A stretch of DNA of 59,022 nt. It comes from JAMOQA01 sp964420365 (GTDB lineage Bacteria; Acidobacteriota; Polarisedimenticolia; J045). The DNA lies in contig CAYQTA010000089.1 of NCBI GenBank assembly GCA_964420365.1, forward strand, positions 1 through 59,022, read 5' to 3'. Of this stretch, positions 8,628-16,112 are shown piece after piece (the stretch's first letter is position 1; each line of letters begins with the position of its first letter). The notes below the pieces were generated by a model. It was not told the DNA's origin. It saw only the letters and a list, made by a program, of their open reading frames with translations, and ran no database searches. A program made the position numbers and the translations under genes.

Positions 8628-9545
8628 TCACGGACCGAAGAGCGGCGTCGAGAGGTAGCGCTCGCCGGTGTCCGGGAAGAGCGTCACCACCGTCTTCCCG
8701 GCGAACGCCGGGCGGGCGGCGACCGCGAGGGCGGCGTGGAGCGCGGCGCCCGACGAGATCCCCGCGAGGATTCCCTCCTCCCGGGCGAGGCGACGAGCGG
8801 CCTCGACCGCCTCGTCGGTCGTCACCCGGATCACCTCGTCGAGCAGGTCGACGTCCAGCACGGCGGGGACGAACCCCGCGCCGATCCCCTGGATGCCGTG
8901 GGGCCCGGGCTTCCCGCCCGAGAGGACCGGGGACTCCGCCGGCTCGACGGCGATCACCCGGACCTCGGGCCGGCGTTCCTTCAGGTACGAGCCGACCCCG
9001 GTGATCGTCCCGCCCGTCCCGACCCCGGCGACGAACGCGTCGATCTCGCCGCCGGCGGCGTCCCAGGTCTCCGGCCCGGTGGTCTCCCGGTGGATCGCGG
9101 GATTGGCCGGGTTGCCGAACTGGTCGGGCCGGAAGGCCCCCGTCTCGGCCGCGATCTCCTCGGCGCGCCGGATCGCGCCGGCCATTCCCTCGGGGCCGGG
9201 CGTCAGCACGATCTCCGCCCCGAGGTGGGCGAGGAGCGCCCGGCGCTCGACGCTCATCGTCTCCGGCATCGTCAGCAGGCAGCGGTACCCGCGGGCCGCG
9301 CACACCCACGCGAGGCCGATGCCGGTGTTGCCGGAGGTCGGCTCGACGACGAGACCGCCCGGTGCGAGACGTCCCTCCCGTTCCCCGGCCTCGATCATCG
9401 CGAGGGCGATCCGGTCCTTGACCGAGCCGCCGGGGTTCCGGGACTCGAGCTTGGCGAGAATCCGCGCCCCGTTGCCCGGCACGATCCGGCGCAGCTCGAC
9501 GAGGGGCGTCCCGCCGACCGCAGCGAACAGGCCCCGGGCGGTCAT
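8628..9545 (-). CDS. cysK: Cysteine synthase (O-acetylserine sulfhydrylase)
   Basis: A 305-residue PLP enzyme that makes cysteine from O-acetylserine and sulfide. The PLP lysine is K43 in NPGGSVKDR. The substrate loop TSGNTG, the glycine-rich phosphate loop GTGGTITG and the late SSGAA motif are all present. The order and length match CysK/CysM. The family's allosteric partner, serine acetyltransferase, is encoded directly upstream with a 4-bp ATGA overlap, which fits a cysteine-synthase complex. Transcribed on the minus strand, convergent with the sensor kinase. CysK versus CysM cannot be settled by eye. Confidence 0.92.
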   Translation of the reverse strand: MTARGLFAAVGGTPLVELRRIVPGNGARILAKLESRNPGGSVKDRIALAMIEAGEREGRLAPGGLVVEPTSGNTGIGLAWVCAARGYRCLLTMPETMSVERRALLAHLGAEIVLTPGPEGMAGAIRRAEEIAAETGAFRPDQFGNPANPAIHRETTGPETWDAAGGEIDAFVAGVGTGGTITGVGSYLKERRPEVRVIAVEPAESPVLSGGKPGPHGIQGIGAGFVPAVLDVDLLDEVIRVTTDEAVEAARRLAREEGILAGISSGAALHAALAVAARPAFAGKTVVTLFPDTGERYLSTPLFGP

Positions 9546-10525
9546 GTCCTCCTCCTCCGCGGTCCCCGGGAGACCTTCTCCTTGCCGGGGCCCATGTAGA
9601 CCAGGCTGGGTGCCTCGAGGAGAACCTTCGTGTCGGGGGGGACGCTCTCGGTGAGCCAGACGTTTCCGCCGATCACCGAGCGGGCCCCGATCACCGTCCG
9701 GCCGCCGAGGATCGTCGCGTTGGCGTAGACGATCACGTCGTCCTCGATCGTCGGGTGGCGCTTGACTGCCCCGCGGTACCGCTCGACGGCGTCGGGCGAG
9801 AGCGAGAGGGCCCCGAGGGTGACGCCCTGGTAGATCCGGACCCGGGCCCCGATCTCGGTCGTCTCGCCGATCACGACGCCGGTCCCGTGGTCGATGAAGA
9901 ACGAGGGCCCGATGCGGGCTCCCGGGTGGATGTCGATCCCCGTCTCGCCGTGGGCGTACTCGGTCATGATCCGGGGGATCACCGGCACGTCGAGCTCGTA
10001 GAGCAGGTGGGCCACCCGGTAGACCGTGATCGCGAAGAGGCCCGGGTAGCAGAAGATCACCTCGTCCGGCCCACGGCTCGCCGGGTCTCCCGCGACGGCG
10101 GCGTCCACGTCCGTGGCCAGCAGGCGCCGCACCTCCGGCAGGCGCTCGACGACGGCGAGGGCCTTCTCGCGGCCGAGCGCCTCGCACTCGCCGCACGCCT
10201 TCCCCCGCCGGAACCGCTCGTGGCGGTGGGCCGCGGCGACCTGGCGGGCCAGGCTCTCGGCGAAGTAGCTGACGTCCCGCCCGAGGGTGTAGCCCAGGGT
10301 TTCCCGGTCCATCGTCGCCCGGCTGAAGTAGCCGGGGAAAAGGATCCGCCGGGCGAGGTGCACCAGCTCGATCACGTCGTCCCGCGAGGGGATCGGGAAG
10401 GGCTCCACGTGGTGGTAGCCACGGCCGGCCGCGACGTCCCGCCGGATCTTCCGGACGATCCGCGCGACCCGGGCGCCGGCCTCTCCCGGCCCGTCCATCA
10501 TCCCGCCTTTCTTCTTCCGACCCAC
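9542..10525 (-). CDS. cysE: Serine O-acetyltransferase
   Basis: A 327-residue enzyme that acetylates serine with acetyl-CoA, the first step to cysteine. The C-terminal half is a left-handed beta-helix of hexapeptide repeats. Conserved His residues occur in IDIHPGARIG and FFIDHGTGVVIGE, followed by the ILGGRTVIGARSVIGGN turns. The N-terminal helical part carries a CGEC pair, making the protein longer than E. coli CysE and closer to the EpsC/SerO long form. The start is GTG 10525 with GGAGG eight bases upstream. The stop overlaps the cysK start. The C-terminus is basic (GPRRRR) rather than the usual Ile-ending tail that inserts into CysK. Confidence 0.9.
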   Translation of the reverse strand: MGRKKKGGMMDGPGEAGARVARIVRKIRRDVAAGRGYHHVEPFPIPSRDDVIELVHLARRILFPGYFSRATMDRETLGYTLGRDVSYFAESLARQVAAAHRHERFRRGKACGECEALGREKALAVVERLPEVRRLLATDVDAAVAGDPASRGPDEVIFCYPGLFAITVYRVAHLLYELDVPVIPRIMTEYAHGETGIDIHPGARIGPSFFIDHGTGVVIGETTEIGARVRIYQGVTLGALSLSPDAVERYRGAVKRHPTIEDDVIVYANATILGGRTVIGARSVIGGNVWLTESVPPDTKVLLEAPSLVYMGPGKEKVSRGPRRRRT

Positions 10526-10596
10526 GGCCCGTCCTCCCGGGCGTTCCCCCCGCGTACAGGGTCAAGTCTGGTGTCCCGCCGGCCCCGCGACACCCC

Positions 10597-12438
10597 TCAG
10601 GGGCAGCCGGCGGGGGCGGCGGCGAGGCCCGGGTCGCGGGAGGCGGACTGGCCGGCGGGGGCGGGGGCGTCCCAGGTGCCGTTCCCGCCGCAGGTCGCGG
10701 CCCGGACCAGGTACCACCACGCGCCCCCCGACGCCGGCGCGTCCGGGTCCTCGGCCCGGGGCGCGGCCAGGTCGTCCCCGAGGCACGTCTCCGTCGCGGC
10801 GGCGAAGTCTCCCCCGCTCGAACGCAGGGTCGCCGCGTCGCCCCGGGCGACGTCCCACGACGCCTCGCCGGCCCGGGCCGGCCAGGTCAGCTCCGTCGTG
10901 CCGCCGTCGAGGGTGCGGAGGACGAGGCCGTCCACGGCGGCGGCCGCGTGGCACTCGTCGGCCCCGAGGTCCAGGGCGCCGCCCCCGAGGCGAGGCTCGC
11001 CGTCCATGTCCGTGGCCTCCGCCGGGGGGAGGTCCCCCGGGTCGCCCCCGTCGATCGCCGGGCTGCCGGGGGCGAGGTGGAAGTCCGGCTCCGCGGCGTC
11101 GGGCGCGAGCAGGCGGGGCTCGTCGGCGATGGAGCCGATCTCCTGGCCCGCCCCGGACTGGAGGTCGGCCAGGCTCGCGTATTCCTCGTCGTGCCAGGTG
11201 AACGTCGTGTCGGCCCCGCCGGGGGAGTGGACGAGGTCGTCGCGGAAGACGACGTCGACCGTGTCGGCCGGGCCGAAGAAGTTCGTCCAGCCGATCGCCT
11301 GGTCGGTGGTGACCAGCAGGTTCTCCCGGAGGGTCACGTTGCGCGCCCGCTGGACCATCATCTCGCCCGTGCCGGAGGTGGTGGTGTCGTTCCGCCAGAG
11401 GGTGTTCCCGGTGATCGTCGTGTCCGTGGTCCACCCGACCGAGGCGTCGTATCCGCCGAAGGCGATCCCGGTCACCCAGCAGCTCCAGGCGACGTTGCTC
11501 CGGACGGTCACCCGGGTCGCCTCGCGCCCGGAATGCTCGCAGCCGACCTCGATCCCCAGGTCCGCGTGGTGGACCCGGTTCCGCTCGATCACGATGTCGG
11601 TCCCGCAGTCGACGTAGATCCCGCCGGCGGAACGCTCGCCGTCGTAGGCCGGATTGTCGACCGACGAGACGTTCCACACGAGGTTGTCGCGGATCGTTCC
11701 GTTCCGCGCGGCGTCGTCGACGGGAGCGGTTCCCTCGCCCCCGATCGCGTCGATCCCGATGTTGTTGACGTCGTGGACACGGTTCCCCTCCACGAGGAAG
11801 CCGTCCACGTTCCCGTTGATCGTGATCGCCTCGCTCCAGGCGAGGGCGCAGTCGTCCACCTCGCAGCCGCGGATCACGAGGTCGCGGATCGGGGTCGCCG
11901 CGTCCCCGTACACGCCGATGGCGTTGGCCCCGCCCTGGGCGTCGTCGTGGCGGATGTCGTGCACGTGGAGGTTCTCGAGCACGATCCCGCGGCACGCGCC
12001 GTGGACCCACACGCCCATGACGAACCGGTCCGGGTCGGTCGTCTTCCACGAGCGGATCTCGAGGCCGACCAGGTGGACGTGGTCGCGATCCGCGATCTCG
12101 ACGAGGGCGGAGTCTCCGTCCGGCACGGGCAGCGTGGTGCCATCGATCACCGGGTGTTCCCCGGGAGCCGCGCGGAAGACGATCGGCGCGTCCTCGGTGC
12201 CCGAGACCCGCACGGTCACCTGCTCGGCGTAGACGCCCTCCCGGATGTTGACGATGTCCCCGGCCGCGGCCACCTCGGCGGCATGCTGGATCGTGCGCCA
12301 GGGGGCGTCCCGCGTGCCCGGGTTGGCGTCGTCGCCCCCCGGGGCCACCCAGCGGTCCGCCGCCCCGGCCGGGGCAACGACGAACAGGACGACCAGCACG
12401 AACGGGAGGGCAGAAACTCGATTGCGAGGACCTGGCAC
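10597..12438 (-). CDS. Secreted parallel beta-helix protein with C-terminal FnIII-like module
   Basis: A 613-residue exported protein. The start is taken as GTG 12438 because AGGAG lies eight bases upstream and it places a clean signal peptide first (cleavage near AGAA, residue 26). An in-frame ATG at 12513 would add 25 odd residues. The opening DRWVAPGGDDANPGT and TIQHAAEVAAAGDIVNI are the classic start of polysaccharide lyase-like PbH1 proteins. About ten right-handed helix turns follow (residues about 60-400). The end is a beta module with GAWWYLVRA and CGG, similar to those on secreted proteins of high-GC Acidobacteriota-like genomes. Probable carbohydrate binding or cleavage; no catalytic residues assigned. 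Confidence 0.8.
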   Translation of the reverse strand: MPGPRNRVSALPFVLVVLFVVAPAGAADRWVAPGGDDANPGTRDAPWRTIQHAAEVAAAGDIVNIREGVYAEQVTVRVSGTEDAPIVFRAAPGEHPVIDGTTLPVPDGDSALVEIADRDHVHLVGLEIRSWKTTDPDRFVMGVWVHGACRGIVLENLHVHDIRHDDAQGGANAIGVYGDAATPIRDLVIRGCEVDDCALAWSEAITINGNVDGFLVEGNRVHDVNNIGIDAIGGEGTAPVDDAARNGTIRDNLVWNVSSVDNPAYDGERSAGGIYVDCGTDIVIERNRVHHADLGIEVGCEHSGREATRVTVRSNVAWSCWVTGIAFGGYDASVGWTTDTTITGNTLWRNDTTTSGTGEMMVQRARNVTLRENLLVTTDQAIGWTNFFGPADTVDVVFRDDLVHSPGGADTTFTWHDEEYASLADLQSGAGQEIGSIADEPRLLAPDAAEPDFHLAPGSPAIDGGDPGDLPPAEATDMDGEPRLGGGALDLGADECHAAAAVDGLVLRTLDGGTTELTWPARAGEASWDVARGDAATLRSSGGDFAAATETCLGDDLAAPRAEDPDAPASGGAWWYLVRAATCGGNGTWDAPAPAGQSASRDPGLAAAPAGCP

Positions 12439-12556
12439 GCGACACGCTCCTGCAGACGAAACAGCATTACCAGCCCTCCCTTGAAGGTAACGCCGATCCC
12501 CGGCCCGCGCCACGGAGATCGGGCGTATCTTCGGGCGGGGGAGAGGGGAGGTCTCG
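12439..12556. other. Divergent intergenic region between two secreted-protein genes
   Basis: This 118-bp stretch separates the beta-helix gene (minus) from the GH38 gene (plus). It contains TTACC near 12467 and GGTAA near 12485 as a short inverted pair, and a TATCTT box near 12530 that could be a -10 for the GH38 gene. No strong -35 was found. A shared regulator for the two secreted proteins is plausible but not shown. Confidence 0.3.
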
Positions 12557-15500
12557 ATGCTTGCGCCCCGCCTTCGCCCGATCGCTCCCGTCCTGGTCGT
12601 CGCCCTGCTCGCGGGATTCGCCCCCGCCGCCGCCTACGCGCCCGGCTCGGGCACCGTCTACTCGGTCGACTTCGAGGACGAGCTCGACGAGGACTGGGAG
12701 ATGGGGAACGGGCTGGGGCAACCGTCTCCCTGGACCCGGGAACTCGACGGGGGTGACTTCTGTCTCTACGCCGACGGGATCGGGCCGTTCGCCATGTCCC
12801 CGACGAAGCACTGGGCGCGGCACTTCCTGCACCCGGTCCGTGCCGAGGGGTTCGCGATCGCCCTCGAGTACCGTGCGGAGCTGGGGGACGGCTACGTCTT
12901 CGACCTGGAGCTCCAGCAGCGGGCGCCGACCCCGAGAAAGATCCGCCTGCGGATCGACGGGGACGGCCGGGCGTCCCTGGCGCGGACGGAAGATGGCGTC
13001 TACGTCGAGCAGTGCTCGACGACGGCCGGGTTCGTGCCGGCGCTGGCCCGCCGGTGGATCCGGCTGGCGCTCGACGAGGGGCCGGGCGGGACGATCCTCG
13101 TCCACGCGCGCTTCTGGTCGGGCTCGGCGGAGAGCGAGCCCTCGTCGGGCTGGGACCTGGAGTTCACCGACGACCGGCGGACGATCGAGCGGGTGCACCG
13201 GTTCGAGCTGACCGCCGACGGCCCGAAGGGGGTCGAGACCTGGGTCGACGACCTCGACGCGTTCGGGGACGCGGGGGCCGGTGTCGAGTCCTCGGTCCGG
13301 ACGATCTGGGTCGCGGAGTGGAGCCACCTGGACATCGGCTTCACGGAGCCGCCGGACGACATCGAGGCGTTCGCGAAGGAGCACCTCGACCGGGTGCTCG
13401 AGAACCTCGAGGCCGACCCGGGCTACCGGTGGACGATCGAGAGCTCGTGGTGGCTCGCGCGGTGGTGGGAGCGGTCGACGAAGGAGGAACGGGAGGAGAT
13501 GGTGGCGCGCCTGCGGGAGGGGCGGATCGACCTCTGCGCGGGGTACGCCAACCTGCACACGACGACCTGCGGCGAGGAGGAGCTGGCGCGGTCGATCTAC
13601 TGGGCATCCCGCTTCGCCCGGGAGCACGGGATTCCCCTGCGCGTCTTCATCACGGACGACGTGCCGGGCTCGACGTTCGCCCTGCCGGGGCTCCTGTCCC
13701 GTGCCGGGATCGACTACTACGTCGGCGGGATGAACACGTCGTTCGGGGGCAAGCTCGACGAGCCGAACCACGGCACGCGGCCGTTCTGGTGGGTGGGGCC
13801 GGACGGCAGCCGGGTCCTCTCGTGGATCACCTTCGACAGCTACGCCGAGGGATTCGACTACGGGTTCGGGTTCTTCGACACGCTGGAGGACCTCTACGAC
13901 AAGCTGGGGAAGAAGCTGCCCGAGCAGGAGGAGGCCGGCTACCCGTGGGACGAGATGCTCCTCCTGCGGGCGTTCGACAACCACTACTCCGGGTTTCACG
14001 TGAAGGACCTGGTCGACGGGTGGAACGCGACCTACGAAACGCCGCGCTTCAAGCTGGCGGACCCCGCCGAGTTCCTCGACCACATGCTGGCCCTCCACGG
14101 GGCGGAGGCGTTCCCCGAGTACGCCGGCGACTTCGGGGCCGCGTGGTCCCGCAGCCACGCGGGGGCGCAGCACACGGAGGAGTGGGTGCGCCGGACGCAC
14201 CGCGAGGGCCGCAACGCCGAGGCGCTGCTCGCCTGCGCGGCGCCCCTCGACGGCGGGGGGATTCCCCGGGAGAGCGTCGACTTCCTCTACCGGCGGGAGC
14301 TCGAGGTGGACGAGCACTCCGGGGCGGGGGGCTGGCCGGGGTACTTCACGCCGGAGGAGATGGACCGGAACAACCGGATCCACCTCGGGTACGCGGTCGA
14401 CGCGCGGGACACGGCGGCCTCGCTGCTGGACGAGGGGGCGCGGCGAGTGGCGGACCTGGTGCCGTCCCGCGGGGACGCGATCGTGGTGGAGAACCCGCTG
14501 GGCTTTCCGCGCGACGGGTGGGTGCGGATCGGGCTGCCGGAGGAGACGTGGGACCGGGAGTTCCGGCTGGTGGACCGGGTGACGGGGGAGGAGCTGGTCT
14601 ACCAGCGGTTCGGGGAGACGCGGGAGATCCTGTTCCGGGCGGAGGGGCTGCCGGCGTTCGGGTACCGGGTGTACGACCTGGAGGCGGGCGCCCCGACGGC
14701 CGAGCCGGAGGGGATGCTGTCGGCGACGTCGACGTCGCTGGAGAACGACTTCCTGCGGGAGGAGATCGACCCGTCGGACGGGGCGGTGACGAGCCTCGTG
14801 GAGAAGGCGACGGGTCGGGAGCTGGTCGACGCGTCGTCGGAATACCGGTTCAACCAGCTCGCCTCGAACGTGAAGCAGGAGTACGACCAGGGCCGGCCCC
14901 CGGTGGCCGAGCCCCCGGGCTCGGCGGCGTCGACGCTGGTGACCGGGGGGCCGCTTCTCGCGGAGATCCGGGTCGACCTGGAGGGGACGGCCCACCGGCA
15001 GGCGTTCTACCGGCTCTACCGGGGGGACGACCGGTTCGAGCTGGAGAACGTCCTCGACCGGGACGCCATGCCGTACGTGCCCCGGGCCGTCGGGGTGCGG
15101 GCGTACGTGGTGACGCTCCCCTTCGACGTCCACGACTTCTCGCTCCGGACGGAGACGACGACGCGGTTCCTCGACCCCGTGGCGGACTCGTTCGCCCGGT
15201 CCAGCGTCTTCGACTGGCACAACGCGGAGCACGTGCTCTGGTTCGGCGACGACGGGGGCGGGATCCTCCATGCCTGCGACGCGGTCGACGCCTTTCACTT
15301 CGAGAACCTGACCTCCCTGGTCTCGTCCGCCTGGTCCACCGGGGACGCCCTGCTCCTGCCGCGGTACTACGACCGCAGCGACGAGTACGAGTACGAGGAC
15401 GGGCACGTCGGGTCCTACGAGGTCGAGCCGGACACGTCGCCGGAGTTCCACTACGTGCACCACGTGCGGGCGACGGGGGCGGCGTTCGACCCGGTGGAGG

Positions 15501-16060
15501 CGGCGCGGTTCGGTTTCGGGAGCCTCGAGCCGCCGCGGGCGCGGCTGGTGGGGAAGGCGCCGGGCGACCTGCCGGGCGGGCGGGCGTCGTTCCTGTCGAT
15601 CGCGCCGGAGGGGGTGCTGGCGTACACGCTGAAGGGGGCGGACGACGGGGACGGGTGGATCGTGCGGGTGCTGGAGCTGCTGGGGGAGGAGACGACGGCG
15701 CGGCTGGGGTCGGACGTCTTCGTGCTGGAGGACCCGGAGCGGGTGGAGGCGGACGAGGAGGGTGGCGAGCCGCTGGGGATGGACGGAAGCGAGGTCCTGG
15801 TGCCGCTTGGTCCGTACGAGACGGCGACGGTGCGGGTGCGGGTGCGCGCGTCGTGGTCTCCGCTGGTGCTCTCGGTGGGGAAGGGCGTCGACGCGGTGCG
15901 CCTGTCGTGGGAGGGCGGGGTGGCGCCCTACACGCTGGAGCGGGCGGCGGACGCGCGCTTCACGGGGGACCGGGAGACGCTGGTGGACGAGGAGGACGTG
16001 ACCTCGTACGACGACCCGGTCCTCGGGGACGGCCGCACCTGGTTCTACCTTGCCAGGTGA
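12557..16060 (+). CDS. Secreted GH38-like glycoside hydrolase (alpha-mannosidase fold)
   Basis: An 1167-residue exported protein with ATG 12557 behind GGGAGG and a signal peptide ending near residue 26. Residues about 28-240 form a LamG-like jelly roll. The catalytic domain follows with the GH38 zinc motif SHLDIGF (H257, D259), a CAGYANLHTT stretch, and DDVPG (D367/D368), where the family places its catalytic aspartate. Large C-terminal beta domains resemble the GH38 C-terminal region. The last 70 residues (LSWEGG to WFYLAR) resemble the C-terminal module of the divergent beta-helix protein. It would act outside the cytoplasm on mannose- or related glycans; the exact substrate is unknown. Confidence 0.82.
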   Translation: MLAPRLRPIAPVLVVALLAGFAPAAAYAPGSGTVYSVDFEDELDEDWEMGNGLGQPSPWTRELDGGDFCLYADGIGPFAMSPTKHWARHFLHPVRAEGFAIALEYRAELGDGYVFDLELQQRAPTPRKIRLRIDGDGRASLARTEDGVYVEQCSTTAGFVPALARRWIRLALDEGPGGTILVHARFWSGSAESEPSSGWDLEFTDDRRTIERVHRFELTADGPKGVETWVDDLDAFGDAGAGVESSVRTIWVAEWSHLDIGFTEPPDDIEAFAKEHLDRVLENLEADPGYRWTIESSWWLARWWERSTKEEREEMVARLREGRIDLCAGYANLHTTTCGEEELARSIYWASRFAREHGIPLRVFITDDVPGSTFALPGLLSRAGIDYYVGGMNTSFGGKLDEPNHGTRPFWWVGPDGSRVLSWITFDSYAEGFDYGFGFFDTLEDLYDKLGKKLPEQEEAGYPWDEMLLLRAFDNHYSGFHVKDLVDGWNATYETPRFKLADPAEFLDHMLALHGAEAFPEYAGDFGAAWSRSHAGAQHTEEWVRRTHREGRNAEALLACAAPLDGGGIPRESVDFLYRRELEVDEHSGAGGWPGYFTPEEMDRNNRIHLGYAVDARDTAASLLDEGARRVADLVPSRGDAIVVENPLGFPRDGWVRIGLPEETWDREFRLVDRVTGEELVYQRFGETREILFRAEGLPAFGYRVYDLEAGAPTAEPEGMLSATSTSLENDFLREEIDPSDGAVTSLVEKATGRELVDASSEYRFNQLASNVKQEYDQGRPPVAEPPGSAASTLVTGGPLLAEIRVDLEGTAHRQAFYRLYRGDDRFELENVLDRDAMPYVPRAVGVRAYVVTLPFDVHDFSLRTETTTRFLDPVADSFARSSVFDWHNAEHVLWFGDDGGGILHACDAVDAFHFENLTSLVSSAWSTGDALLLPRYYDRSDEYEYEDGHVGSYEVEPDTSPEFHYVHHVRATGAAFDPVEAARFGFGSLEPPRARLVGKAPGDLPGGRASFLSIAPEGVLAYTLKGADDGDGWIVRVLELLGEETTARLGSDVFVLEDPERVEADEEGGEPLGMDGSEVLVPLGPYETATVRVRVRASWSPLVLSVGKGVDAVRLSWEGGVAPYTLERAADARFTGDRETLVDEEDVTSYDDPVLGDGRTWFYLAR

Positions 16061-16069
16061 ACGGGCCGG

Positions 16070-16101
16070 CCCGGCGGGGGCGGCGTGCCGCCACCGCCGG
16101 G
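16070..16101. terminator. Strong hairpin between convergent genes
   Basis: CCCGGCGG (16070-16077) pairs with CCGCCGGG (16094-16101), and inside it GGCGGC (16079-16084) pairs with GCCGCC (16087-16092); a single G/A mismatch separates the two stems. This nearly continuous 15-bp stem sits in the 52-bp gap between the GH38 gene and the convergent S9 peptidase gene. GTTTC follows on the plus strand. It probably ends transcription in one or both directions. Confidence 0.6.
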
Positions 16102-16112
16102 CGTTTCAATGC

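Noticed and set aside
12467..15463. 998-residue open frame opposite the GH38 gene
   Set aside because: It is Arg/Pro/Val-rich low-complexity sequence that arises from GC bias opposite a real gene with signal peptide and catalytic motifs on the plus strand.
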